Shown here one piece after another: positions 9,309 to 18,437 of a stretch of 64,000 nt of DNA. Under the pieces are notes generated by a model that was given only the letters and a program-made list of their open reading frames with translations, had not been told where the DNA came from and ran no database searches. Each line of letters starts with the position of its first letter. Position 1 is the stretch's first letter. Origin of the DNA: Caballeronia insecticola (GTDB taxonomy: Bacteria > Pseudomonadota > Gammaproteobacteria > Burkholderiales > Burkholderiaceae). The stretch covers positions 2,232,001-2,296,000 of the forward strand of contig NC_021287.1 in the NCBI RefSeq assembly GCF_000402035.1, in the 5' to 3' direction. A program made the translations under genes and the position numbers.

Positions 9309-9737
9309 TCAAATTCCCCGCGCAACTGACATTTCCATTCGTGGCGCGGCGATATGTCGGTATCGCGCGCGGACCACCTTGCGGGCCGTTTCGCCGCCAT
9401 GTCCGGACGACTGGTGCGAGCGCGGCCGCGCTTCTTTTCAGGCGACTGTGGCAAAAGTATCGTGTGACGGGTCTCGGCGGACGCCAACGCGTAGTCGAAA
9501 TCGGCCCGAAATGGGTATCAATGCGGGTTGACGCGCGCAGATTCGTGCGCTCGCGCACGGCCGGCGGCACTTTGCGACGCGGATAAACGCTCAAAAATGG
9601 CGGTCGGATGCGCGTACGCGATGCTAGTGTTCATTCGTCGGCACAATCGTGCGTGCTATGCGTGCGCTTATCGTGTGCGTTTATCGTGCGCGCGTGCCGT
9701 GCGACGTCACCCAGCGAATGCAAAGGCCAAACCTGCG
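9309..9737. other. 429-bp divergent promoter region
   Basis: It lies between the flippase (reading left) and a glycosyltransferase (reading right) and should hold promoters for both. No convincing coding frame is present. The only structure seen is a pair of 13-bp direct repeats close to the right-hand gene, listed separately. Confidence 0.6.
9662..9687. repeat. Two tandem 13-bp repeats
   Basis: Two adjacent copies of GTGCGYTTATCGT (one C/T difference) lie 50 bp before the ATG at 9738. They could be a regulator binding site or simple slippage; the sequence does not decide. Confidence 0.6.
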
Positions 9738-10910
9738 ATGAACGATAGCGTCCTCATCATCGAACCCGACTTCAGCGGCCACCGCTGGCGCTATGCCGAG
9801 TGGGCGGCGAACGCGTACATGGAAGCGGGCTATCGCTGCGTGATCGTCACGGAGCCGCGCAACGAGGGACACCCGCTCGTCAGGAAGATTCGCGAACAGG
9901 GCGCGGCGAATCTCGACATCGCGCTGGTCGCGCCGCCGGCGGCGGACGGCGGCATTGCGTCGAAGCTGAGTTATGCGCGCATGCATCGGCACTTCCGGCA
10001 TGCGTATGAGACTGCGAAGCAGGATCGCGCGGTGGCGCTCGTCGTCGTGCCTTATGTCGATTACTTTTTGCTCGCGCTGCCGTTTTTGCGTTCGCCCTTC
10101 GGCGCGACGCCGTGGGTCGGCATCACGATGCGCTCGAACTTTCATCATCATCTCGTGGGCGTGCGTGCGCCGCGCCGGCCGCTCGTCAATGCGGTGAAGG
10201 CGCAGCTTTTTGCGCGCGCGATCCGGGCGGGCGGCATGAAGACGCTGCTGACCATCGATCCGACTTTGCCGGACTGGTGGAAGCACAACGGGACTTCGTC
10301 CGGCACGACGATCGAGTATCTCGCCGATCCGTTCCCCGATGCACGCGCCGCCGAGCCCGCCGCCGCGAAGGCGCGACTGGGTTTGTCGGAGGGCACGCAT
10401 GTGCTCGTGTATGGCGCGATCAACGATCGCAAGGGCGTGTTCGAACTGATCGATGCGTTGAGCGAGCGCGCGGGCGCGGCCTACGGACCGACGCTCGTCA
10501 TCGCTGGCGCGCAGGATGCCGATGTGCGGGAGCGGCTGGCCGTCGCCGTCGCGAAGCTGACGCCTGCGCCCGTGATCCTCGATCGCTTCATTTCCAGCGA
10601 GGACGAACTCGACCTCTTCTCCGCCTGCGATGTGGTGTGGCTCGGCTACAAGGGGCATTACGGCATGAGCGGCGTGCTGGTGCAGGCGTATCGCTTCGGC
10701 AAGCCGGTGGTCGCGACGGCGGATGGATTGATCGGGTGGTTTTGCCGCACGGGCGAACTGGGACCGGTCATCGATGATCTTTCCGCCGGGGCGATCAATC
10801 GCGCACTCGATGATGTGCTCGCGAGGCGCTCGCGGCCTGTGGTTTCCGGGCATTTGCTCGAGCGTAATACGCTGAGCCAGTTCAAGGAGACGTTGCGGCA
10901 AGTGGTTTGA
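9738..10910 (+). CDS. GT-B (family 4-like) glycosyltransferase lacking a classic EX7E motif
   Basis: A 390-residue protein; the ATG at 9738 begins MNDSVLIIEPDFSGHRWRY, a beta strand with the acceptor-side loop. The frame is open upstream to 9528, but that stretch is Arg/Ala-rich shadow sequence. The second half has LVYGAINDRKGVFELIDAL, typical of the GT4 donor domain, and GVLVQAYRFGKPVVATADG at the donor site. Where most GT4 enzymes have E-x7-E, this protein has GYKGHYGMSGVLVQAY, with no acidic pair. It stands alone on this strand between divergent neighbours. Acceptor and donor are unknown. Confidence 0.75.
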   Translation: MNDSVLIIEPDFSGHRWRYAEWAANAYMEAGYRCVIVTEPRNEGHPLVRKIREQGAANLDIALVAPPAADGGIASKLSYARMHRHFRHAYETAKQDRAVALVVVPYVDYFLLALPFLRSPFGATPWVGITMRSNFHHHLVGVRAPRRPLVNAVKAQLFARAIRAGGMKTLLTIDPTLPDWWKHNGTSSGTTIEYLADPFPDARAAEPAAAKARLGLSEGTHVLVYGAINDRKGVFELIDALSERAGAAYGPTLVIAGAQDADVRERLAVAVAKLTPAPVILDRFISSEDELDLFSACDVVWLGYKGHYGMSGVLVQAYRFGKPVVATADGLIGWFCRTGELGPVIDDLSAGAINRALDDVLARRSRPVVSGHLLERNTLSQFKETLRQVV

Positions 10911-11192
10911 ATTCGAGTTTTCGACGGCAGTCGCAAATCCGGCTGTCGGATGCAAGTACGCGATCTGCTCGCTGTTTGCTTGCCACGCTATGACAGCCAG
11001 AACGGAATTTGCGCTTGGCCGCTGCTGGTGTTGGTCACTATCGAGATAGCGCTCCCACTACGATTTGCACTCCTGCCTAAGACGGAGGTGGCATGTCGTT
11101 TTCGGAAGGGATACTGCGCACGTCCCCATGTAGATCGCGCCGGATGGGCGAAGCATTCAGGTTCCATCGGCCGCCCGAAGCACGCAAAGCCA

Positions 11193-12332
11193 TCAAGCCT
11201 GCGACTCCACCCCCGCCACCGCCACTTCCCTCTTCCGCTTAGCCGGAAACAACGCATCCCGGATACGCAAAAACGGAAACTCCACAGCCCGCGTCGTCAC
11301 GTACCCCACGATAATCGCAATCGCGAACTGCGCCGCCATGATGGCGAACCACGCGGGAATGGCCGGCAAATGCAGCGCCGCGGCCTTGCGGATCAGCATG
11401 TCGCCCGGTGCGAGCGCGAGCGAATGCCAGAGATAGATGCCGTACGAATACACGCCGATCCACCCGATCGCGCGATACGCCTTCGACGAGCGAATCGAAC
11501 CCGAATACTCCAGCGTCAGCACGATGAGCGCGCAGAACCCGATCGCCTGAATCGTGTAGCCGATGCTCTGATCGAGCGCCACATTGCGCGTACCCAACAC
11601 GAGCCACAACACGACACCGACGACCATCGCGATCAACACGCGCTTGCGCTGCGCGATCGCGCGATACACCGCGGGCTTCATCCAGTACAACGCGGCCAGC
11701 ATCACGCCGAAGAGCAGACTGTCGATACGGTATTGCGTATAAAAGAACGTCCCTTGCAGATCGCCGCGATACACCGCCATGCTGCGCGCGATCAGCACGA
11801 CGAGACAAATCGAGCCGAGCACGCAAAGAATCGCATCGACACGCGTGCGCCAGCGCGCCAGCACGATCAGCAGCAGCGGCAGGAACAGATAGAAATGCTC
11901 CTCCACGGCCAGGCTCCAGGTCTGCGCAATCGACGACCCGAAATAGTTCTGCATGTGCGTGAGGTTCTGCACGAGAAACGTGTTCGTCGCATGACGCCCG
12001 ACGAGCACATGAAACAGGATCAGCACGTAATACGCGGGCCAGATCTTGAAGATCCGCCGCACGATGAAACGCCCTGCATCGATGCGCCCGTCCTGCGCAT
12101 ACTGCTTCAACAGCAATCCGCCGACGAGAAAACCCGACAGCGTAAAGAACAGATTCACGCCTTCGTGCCCGAAACTCTTCAACGGATACTCGATGGCCGC
12201 AATGATCGCGCTGCCCGTCGGATACGAGTGGAAGTGAAACCCCATCACCGCGATGATCGCCAGTCCCCGGATGAAATCGAGTTCGATCGATCGGCTGGGG
12301 CCTTGCATGCGTGTCGCGCCGAACAAGCCCAT
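11193..12332 (-). CDS. Acyltransferase family 3 (OafA/YrhL-type), membrane O-acyltransferase
   Basis: A 379-residue integral membrane protein with about ten hydrophobic helices. The N-terminus IELDFIRGLAIIAVMGFHFHS contains the family's R/K-x10-H active-site pattern in the first helix, and GVNLFFTLSGFLVGGLLL is the next family motif. These enzymes transfer acetyl (or other acyl) groups to extracytoplasmic sugars. It lacks a C-terminal SGNH domain. It reads opposite to both neighbours and probably decorates one of the polysaccharides made here. The acyl group and target are inferred only from the family. Confidence 0.9.
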   Translation of the reverse strand: MGLFGATRMQGPSRSIELDFIRGLAIIAVMGFHFHSYPTGSAIIAAIEYPLKSFGHEGVNLFFTLSGFLVGGLLLKQYAQDGRIDAGRFIVRRIFKIWPAYYVLILFHVLVGRHATNTFLVQNLTHMQNYFGSSIAQTWSLAVEEHFYLFLPLLLIVLARWRTRVDAILCVLGSICLVVLIARSMAVYRGDLQGTFFYTQYRIDSLLFGVMLAALYWMKPAVYRAIAQRKRVLIAMVVGVVLWLVLGTRNVALDQSIGYTIQAIGFCALIVLTLEYSGSIRSSKAYRAIGWIGVYSYGIYLWHSLALAPGDMLIRKAAALHLPAIPAWFAIMAAQFAIAIIVGYVTTRAVEFPFLRIRDALFPAKRKREVAVAGVESQA

Positions 12333-12872
12333 TCCTTTCCCCTTCTGCGAAGCGCGTTTGTTGTGGTCCGGATTCGCGCGATCGAAGCCGCGGGTTTCCT
12401 CGAATCGAAGCGCTCATGCGCATGCAAATCGCGCATTGCGCATGGTCGAGCGCTCTCCTTGCGGACAGCCGTTTCCGGCAATCCAATCTTCGGTCTAGAA
12501 ATTCGGGACGATCCGCCAGAATCACGCCGTTTGCGGCCATCGGCGACGCATGGGTGCCGGATTTGCAACAGGTGCGAAGCCGCGCGCCACGCATCACTGA
12601 AACGCTTCACACGAAGCGTGGGACGGCGCACATGGGCATCCGTCCTTTCGCGCCGAACGCTAGTCGCTATACGCCGCCGCGAGGGCGCGCCCGCAACCCC
12701 GCTGATATATTCGACCCACAAATACGGGGTTCCCGGGGACGTCGCCTGCAAGGGCGCTGCGCTCATGCGCGGCGCGGCGCGGCAATCATGCGATGAAGGC
12801 TTCCCGGGTACGCATCGGCATCGACGCCGCGACGAAGACTCGAATGAGCTCCGCGATTCTTAAGAGAACGCC
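12333..12872. other. 540-bp divergent intergenic region
   Basis: It lies between the acyltransferase (reading left) and the polymerase (reading right). Frames through it are Arg/Ser-rich and have no family character. It should contain promoters for both genes; I see no clear -35/-10 pair or palindrome. Confidence 0.55.
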
Positions 12873-14354
12873 ATGCGCAACAAATTCGCCGTCGTCTGGA
12901 TGTGGCTCTTTCTGCTTCCGCTCGCGTTCGACTTCAAGGGCGCCGAGACGGCCAGCAAGGCCATTCAGATTCTGCTCACCGTGCCGTCCTTCGGCGCGGG
13001 CTGCTTTCTGCTGCTGATTGCGCCACGCTTCGCGCGCCGCTCGCGCATGCGCACCGTCATCACGTCGCTGTTCCTGATCACGATGATCGGCAGCATCGCC
13101 ACGCAAGTGTTGCAAGGCAACGACTCGGGCAATTACATGCGCGTGATCCTGCCGTTCGTGCTCATGTTGCTCGGCTATTTCGTCGGCTGCCGTCCGTGGG
13201 ATTCGCAGCGCCTCGCACAACTCGAACGCGCGATGTACTGGTCGATGATCGCATCGCTCGTCTTCAGTTTCGGCTTCGGCATGGCAACGGGCGGCGGCCT
13301 CGACAGCGTGCGCTTTCGTATCGTCTCGGTCACGTTCCTCTGTCTGCAAGGGCTGCTGCTGCATGAGTTCGTCGTCGCCAAGCGCATCACGAAGTTCACC
13401 GTGCTGCTGTTTCTCGCGACCGTCGTCATCGAGTTGTTGAGCGTGACGCGCAGTCTGCTCGTCGGCACCGTGCTGCTCTTCGCCTTCGCAACCTGGCTCG
13501 CCGCACCGTCGATCAAGCATCTGTTCACCGCGGGACTGCGCGCCGTCATGGTCCTGTCGCTGCTCGGCGCAATGGCGGCCGCCTCGGCCGCGTTCTTCCC
13601 GACCGTGGCGGAACACTGGGTGCAGCGCATGTCGTTCGCGAAGGACACCGAATCCGGCCGCGATCCGACCACCATCACGCGTCTCGCGGAAATGAAGGAC
13701 CAGTACGATCAGACGACATCGTCGGCGCTGTCGACACTCGTCGGCATGGGCTACGGGCACGACTACCGCTATTCGCCGACCTATCTGCCCGATCTTGCCG
13801 GCCAGTTCAGCAAGAAGGATTTCTACGCCATCAAGGAATGGGCGGCCGGACACAACTTCTGGGTCTATCAGTTCTTCGCGGGCGGCCTGCTGTTCGGTCT
13901 CGCGCTGCCGATCGCCGTGCTGTGGGCGCTCTGGCGCGGCTCGATGGCGTATCGATCATGGCGTCACCGGGCCGGCGATGCGCTCTATCTGCCCGTGCTC
14001 GGCCGCGCGCTGCTCGTGGTCGCGGCGCTGCCCGCGACTTCCATCGGCGGCAATCCGCTCGGCAACCGCTTCTCGGGCGTCGTGTTCGGCGTGGCGCTGG
14101 GGCTGCTCGTTGCATCGTATGCGCGCATCGCTCACGCCATGCGCGTGCGCGCCGCCGAAACCGCCGCGCAGCAGGCTCGCGCCAAGCGCCCTTATGCAAC
14201 CGCGCCGGGCGCCATGCCGCCCGGCATGCATCCGCACGACGAGCCTCTGCCCGAGATCCTGCCGACGCATGCCTCGTCCGCACCGGGTCTTTCGCACGGC
14301 CAGAGCGGTCGCGAGCCGCCGCCGGGCGCGAGTTCGTTCGCGCCCAACGCCTGA
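12873..14354 (+). CDS. Wzy/O-antigen ligase-like polymerase
   Basis: A 493-residue inner-membrane protein with about eleven hydrophobic helices and a long periplasmic loop around residues 245-325 (FAKDTESGRDPTTITR through LPDLAGQFSKKDFYAI), the architecture of Wzy polymerases and WaaL ligases. The last 70 or so residues form a Pro/Ala/His-rich cytoplasmic tail with no fold apparent. It is followed after 49 bp by a glycosyltransferase. As the only Wzy-like protein in the window it is the obvious candidate to polymerise the fucose-type exopolysaccharide units, but a ligase role cannot be excluded. Confidence 0.8.
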   Translation: MRNKFAVVWMWLFLLPLAFDFKGAETASKAIQILLTVPSFGAGCFLLLIAPRFARRSRMRTVITSLFLITMIGSIATQVLQGNDSGNYMRVILPFVLMLLGYFVGCRPWDSQRLAQLERAMYWSMIASLVFSFGFGMATGGGLDSVRFRIVSVTFLCLQGLLLHEFVVAKRITKFTVLLFLATVVIELLSVTRSLLVGTVLLFAFATWLAAPSIKHLFTAGLRAVMVLSLLGAMAAASAAFFPTVAEHWVQRMSFAKDTESGRDPTTITRLAEMKDQYDQTTSSALSTLVGMGYGHDYRYSPTYLPDLAGQFSKKDFYAIKEWAAGHNFWVYQFFAGGLLFGLALPIAVLWALWRGSMAYRSWRHRAGDALYLPVLGRALLVVAALPATSIGGNPLGNRFSGVVFGVALGLLVASYARIAHAMRVRAAETAAQQARAKRPYATAPGAMPPGMHPHDEPLPEILPTHASSAPGLSHGQSGREPPPGASSFAPNA

Positions 14355-14403
14355 ACGCCGTCATCGCGATTCGGGCGCACTTCACGGAATCGGCCATTAC
14401 GTC

Positions 14404-15600
14404 ATGAAGATCCTGCATCTGCTCTCCACTGTCGATCCGCGCGCGGGCGGTCCCACCGAAGGCGTGCTGCAAAGCGGTCTCAGCATGCGGGCGATGGGGC
14501 ACGAAGTCGAAGTCGTCTCGCTCGATGCGCCCGATGCGCCGCATGTCGCCGCATTCGGGCTGCGCCTGCATGCGCTCGGGCCGTCGCGCGGCTTCTATGG
14601 GCTATGCCCCGCGCTCGTGCCGTGGCTGAAAGAACATGCCTCACGTTTCGATGCGGTGATCGTCAACGGACTCTGGCAATACCACAGCTTCGGCGCATGG
14701 AAGGCATTGCATGGCAGCGGCGTGCCCTATTACGTGTTTCCGCACGGCATGCTGGACCCGTGGTTCAAGCGCACTTATCCGCTCAAGCATCTGAAGAAAA
14801 GCCTTTACTGGCCGTGGGCCGAATATCGCGTGCTGCGCGATGCGCGCCGCGTGCTCTTCACAACGGAAGAGGAACGCCTGCTCGCGCGCCAATCGTTCCG
14901 GCTTTATCGCGCGAACGAGGAAGTCGTCGCGTTCGGCACGCGTCCGCCGCCCGCCGATTCGACTGCGCTGCGCAATGCGTTTCTCGCACGATTTCCGCCA
15001 CTCGCGGGCAAGCGCGCGATTCTCTTTCTCGGCCGCATCCATGAGAAGAAGGGTTGCGATCTGCTGCTGAAAGCATTCGCACAGGTACGCGATATCGATC
15101 CGCAGGCGCATCTCGTGATGGCCGGTCCCGACGACAGCGAATACGCCGCGCAAATGCGCGCGCTGGCAACGGAACTCGGCATCGATAATCGCGTGACGTG
15201 GACCGGCATGCTCACCGGCGATCTGAAATGGGGCGCGTATCAATCGAGCGATGTGTTCGCGCTGCCCTCGCATCAGGAGAACTTCGGCATTGCGGTGGCG
15301 GAAGCGCTCGGCTCGCGCCTGCCCGTGCTGATCTCCGACAAGGTCAATATCTGGCGCGAAGTGAACGCCGATGGCGCGGGCATCGTGACGACCGATACTG
15401 TGGAAGGCACGGTCGAAGCATTGTCAGGCTGGCTGAAGATGGACGCGCACGCATGCGAGGCGATGCGCGCTCAGGCGCTCGCCACGTTCACGAAGCGCTT
15501 TCATGTCGAAGCGATGTCGAAGGACTTGTTGCGCGTGCTGCGCGAAGGCGCGGGCACGCCGGGCGGCAACTTCGCGCGCGGGACATTGCCCGCGCAATGA
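14404..15600 (+). CDS. Family 4 glycosyltransferase
   Basis: A 398-residue GT-B enzyme. The chosen ATG begins MKILHLLSTVDPRAGGPTEG, the Gly-rich acceptor loop; the frame is open upstream inside the wzy gene but that is out-of-frame shadow. LFLGRIHEKKGCDLLLKAFA starts the donor domain and HQENFGIAVAEALGSRLPV carries E-x7-E. The segment YYVFPHGMLDPWF is shared with EPS glycosyltransferases that act on lipid-linked oligosaccharides. It is in line with wzy and ends only 10 bp from the convergent lipoprotein gene. Confidence 0.9.
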   Translation: MKILHLLSTVDPRAGGPTEGVLQSGLSMRAMGHEVEVVSLDAPDAPHVAAFGLRLHALGPSRGFYGLCPALVPWLKEHASRFDAVIVNGLWQYHSFGAWKALHGSGVPYYVFPHGMLDPWFKRTYPLKHLKKSLYWPWAEYRVLRDARRVLFTTEEERLLARQSFRLYRANEEVVAFGTRPPPADSTALRNAFLARFPPLAGKRAILFLGRIHEKKGCDLLLKAFAQVRDIDPQAHLVMAGPDDSEYAAQMRALATELGIDNRVTWTGMLTGDLKWGAYQSSDVFALPSHQENFGIAVAEALGSRLPVLISDKVNIWREVNADGAGIVTTDTVEGTVEALSGWLKMDAHACEAMRAQALATFTKRFHVEAMSKDLLRVLREGAGTPGGNFARGTLPAQ

Positions 15601-15610
15601 AGTCACCTGG

Positions 15611-16069
15611 TTACTGCGCGGGCAAATGCGCCCGCAAATAAGGCGCGAATCCGTTCTGCACGGCGATGATCTTCGTTGCGCAGTCGTCGAAGTCGGAGCC
15701 GCGTGCGCGTTCGTCTTCGAACATGCCCTTGCATTGCGCGAAGAGCGAGACGGTCGCGCCATTGCCATCCGCGACGCGCGTCGCTGAAAACACCGGCTTG
15801 CCGGAACCCGAAGGCACTTCGGTTTCGATGGCGGCCGCATCCGCGCGAGTCAGACGTTCCTTCGAATTTTGCTCGACGTAAGTCTTCGTGAGCGTCCAGA
15901 CCGCATCGCATTGCGCGGCGTCACGGCACGCGATGGTCGCGCTGCGCTGCGCGGCATCGAGCGATTGCTGCGACAAAAGAAACGTGCGTTCCTTCTGTTG
16001 CTCCTTCTCCGCGGACGAGCAGGCAGCCAGAAAAATTGAAGCACATGCGAGAGCGGTAAGCGTTTTCAC
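15611..16069 (-). CDS. Small predicted lipoprotein of unknown function
   Basis: A GTG start at 16069 gives a 152-residue protein with a compact signal peptide ending in a lipobox (FLAACSS, Cys about residue 18), so it is probably an outer- or inner-membrane lipoprotein. The frame continues upstream to 16150, but those residues are Arg-rich. The mature part is charged and mainly helical (EKEQQKERTFLLSQQSLDAAQ) with four further Cys, which may form disulfides. It is the last - strand gene of the wcaF-side block, but a strong terminator separates it from the GMC gene, so it probably has its own promoter. I do not recognise the family. Confidence 0.7.
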   Translation of the reverse strand: MKTLTALACASIFLAACSSAEKEQQKERTFLLSQQSLDAAQRSATIACRDAAQCDAVWTLTKTYVEQNSKERLTRADAAAIETEVPSGSGKPVFSATRVADGNGATVSLFAQCKGMFEDERARGSDFDDCATKIIAVQNGFAPYLRAHLPAQ

Positions 16070-16153
16070 GAGCGTGACACCAAAAATCCAGGTCGGACGG
16101 CGATTATAGCGACGCGCGCCCGCGCCACGCCGATTCCGCCTTTCAGTCAAAGA

Positions 16154-16186
16154 AAACGCCGCCGGTGCTGCAACCCGGCGGCGTTT
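16154..16186 (-). terminator. Rho-independent terminator after the GMC oxidoreductase gene
   Basis: A perfect 12-bp inverted repeat (AAACGCCGCCGG / CCGGCGGCGTTT) with a 9-nt loop. Read on the - strand it ends in a T-rich run (TTTTCTTT) just after the stop of the GMC gene. Confidence 0.8.
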
Positions 16187-16207
16187 CGCTTCTACCGCGT
16201 GCGTGCG

Positions 16208-17947
16208 CTACTTCTTCGCCATCTGCAAGGCGACGCCCGGCATATGCATCGTCGATGCGGCGATCGGCATCGTCTCCGCCGGCACATCGTTCTTCATCGG
16301 CAAGCCGTGCGAGGTAACGAGCGTCGTCGACGTTTCATCGCCCTTGATCACACGCCCGAGATGACTCGCAAGCCGCAAGGTCAGCGCCGCGATCGTGATG
16401 GTCGGGAAGTTCGCGCCCACCGTCGGGAACACCGAGCTTCCCGCCACGTACAGATTGCTCATGCCGTGGATCTTGAGATTGCGGTCCACCACGCCCTGCT
16501 TCTCCGAATCGTGCATGCGCGTCGTGCCCATGTGATGCCAGGTGCCTTCGAGTTGCGCGGGCCACGGCTTGCCTTCGAGCGGCTCGTCGAGCGTCACGTC
16601 CGCCACGCCGCCGCGCTTGAGTTCCGCGGCGATATGCGCAACCGTGCGATCGAACGTGCGCTTCACGAGTTCGGTCACCTGCCAGTTCACCTGCACGCGA
16701 TTCATGCCGAGAAAGTCCTTCTGCGCCGAGAGCGTCACGCGGCTGTCGCGATTCGGCTCGGCCTCGACGATCGTCTGAATCTTCACCTCGGTGATGAGCG
16801 GACGCGGCTGCAACAGACGCGCGAGTCCGAAGCATGCGGTATCGACCGGATGCGTCACCATCGCGGCGAGATCCGACGCCATGCTGAAACCCGGTTCGTC
16901 CTTCTTCAAGAGCCGCTGCTTCATGCGGATCAGCGCTTCCGAACCCTTGGTGTTTTCGCCGCGAAACACCGAGTAGAACCACGCACGCGCATTGAGCAGC
17001 TTCTCGCGTTCCAGCACCTGCTGCGTCAACGCGAACTGCGACGAGATGAACGTGTTGTGCGCAGAGACCGCGCGGTTCTGATAGTGATACTTGATGTCGT
17101 AGAGCTTGTTGCGCCGCCATGCCGGCGTGAAATGCACATTCGCCGACATGATGCGCGGATGGTCCATGAAATAGCGCCCGACGAGATCCTGACCGTTGCC
17201 CAGACCCGCCGACTGAACCTTGTTCGATGCAAGCAGAAGCCGCGCATTCTCGATGCCGCCCGTCGCCAGCACGAAGACTTTCGCGCGCATCGCGAAGCGC
17301 CGGCCCGAGAGCGTGCCGACATCGATCTTCGTGACCGAGCGCGCATCGGCGTCGGTGTCGATGTTGAGCGCGTTGGCGAAGAGAAACACGCGCACGTGCT
17401 GCGCATCGAGCAGATGCTTGCGATACACCTTGCCGAAGCGTACCGGCGGGCTGAACTGCGAGATCGTGTCGCGCACGGTGCCGCTCGGAAACGGATGACG
17501 CTTCACGTCGTCGCGATGAATCGCCGCTTCCCAGTACGCGGGCTCGAAATTCGTTTCGCCCAGTTGCAGAAGCTGATGCGTGCGCGCGTAGTACGGACGC
17601 AGCTCGTCGAGGCCGAACGGCCAGCCGCTGTCGGCGACCCAGTCGCGCTTCTCGAAGTCCCAGGGATCGAGCGGACGGCACCAGCCGCCCCAGCAATTGC
17701 TGCTGCCGCCGAGATAGCGGCTGCGGCAGCCATCGGCGAATTCGTAGGGCACGCCGACGTTCTCGCCGCGATACAGATCGCGCGTTTCGTCGTCGGGGCG
17801 ATAGCCGCCGCTTTCCAGCATGCAGGCGTCGATGCCCTGCCTTTCCAGCTCGAGCGCGAGCGTGATTCCCGCGACGCCCGCGCCGATGATGCAAACCGTG
17901 GTCTCTATGACTGCGCCCTCTTCCACACTTCGGCTGTCAATGAACAT
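16208..17947 (-). CDS. GMC-family FAD-dependent oxidoreductase
   Basis: A 579-residue flavoprotein. The FAD-binding GAGVAG motif is at 22-27, and SRYLGGSSNCWGGWCRPLDP is the second GMC signature. The C-terminal WHHMGTTRMHD has the catalytic His, and GSSVFPTVGANFPTITIAAL closes the FAD site. It groups with the glucose/choline-type enzymes that oxidise an alcohol on a sugar or polyol. The ATG at 17947 is preceded by GAGGGAG. It lies downstream of wcaF in the exopolysaccharide block, though 490 bp separate them. There is no Tat or Sec signal, so it should act in the cytoplasm or at the inner face of the membrane. Substrate unknown. Confidence 0.9.
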   Translation of the reverse strand: MFIDSRSVEEGAVIETTVCIIGAGVAGITLALELERQGIDACMLESGGYRPDDETRDLYRGENVGVPYEFADGCRSRYLGGSSNCWGGWCRPLDPWDFEKRDWVADSGWPFGLDELRPYYARTHQLLQLGETNFEPAYWEAAIHRDDVKRHPFPSGTVRDTISQFSPPVRFGKVYRKHLLDAQHVRVFLFANALNIDTDADARSVTKIDVGTLSGRRFAMRAKVFVLATGGIENARLLLASNKVQSAGLGNGQDLVGRYFMDHPRIMSANVHFTPAWRRNKLYDIKYHYQNRAVSAHNTFISSQFALTQQVLEREKLLNARAWFYSVFRGENTKGSEALIRMKQRLLKKDEPGFSMASDLAAMVTHPVDTACFGLARLLQPRPLITEVKIQTIVEAEPNRDSRVTLSAQKDFLGMNRVQVNWQVTELVKRTFDRTVAHIAAELKRGGVADVTLDEPLEGKPWPAQLEGTWHHMGTTRMHDSEKQGVVDRNLKIHGMSNLYVAGSSVFPTVGANFPTITIAALTLRLASHLGRVIKGDETSTTLVTSHGLPMKNDVPAETMPIAASTMHMPGVALQMAKK

Positions 17948-18437
17948 GCCCCGTGCTCCCTCTTATTCCGTGCTTGGAGCGGTGTCGTGTGTTGCCTGAG
18001 TCGCCACCGCGCTTCTGACCCATTGTCCAAAACGCCGTATCCGCGCTCGATACCCGCGTGCGCGATACGGACGATCTCGACGGTGCCCCTTCCACGCATT
18101 CGAATCGCACGCCTGTCGCACGCCTGTCGCGCGATTTCGTGCCGTTTTACGTGCTGATTCACGTACCGATTGCGTGCCCTCGGAACTCCGGTTCAGCTTC
18201 ACTGCCTCCTTCGTCATTCGGTTCACGAAATCCCGATGCGGGCGGCGTGGCTCTTCGTCGAGCTCTTCGGTCCGTCGCAGCGGGCGCGCTGTATGTTTCG
18301 CCGTCTCCGTCGTCGATGCGTTGCGTCGATGCGTTGCGTCGATACGTTGCGTCCATCTCTTGCCGCGTTTCGACGACACGCCGCGATCAAGCGCACAGCA
18401 ACGCGCGTCTCGCGGCTCGATGATTCATCTCGATGAC
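17948..18437. other. 490-bp intergenic region
   Basis: It lies between wcaF and the GMC gene, both on the - strand, and should hold a promoter for the GMC gene. No frame is convincing. It contains three tandem 13-bp repeats (listed separately). Confidence 0.55.
18312..18350. repeat. Three tandem 13-bp repeats
   Basis: Three head-to-tail copies of GTCGATRCGTTGC (third copy has A for G) followed by a partial fourth (GTC). They lie about 360 bp upstream of the GMC gene start on its coding strand. Such an array may bind a regulator or be a variable simple repeat. Confidence 0.75.

Noticed and set aside
12311..12796. 161-codon + strand frame in the acyltransferase/wzy gap
   Set aside because: It has no ribosome-binding site, is Arg/Ser-rich and overlaps the start of the acyltransferase gene. 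I treat the gap as non-coding.
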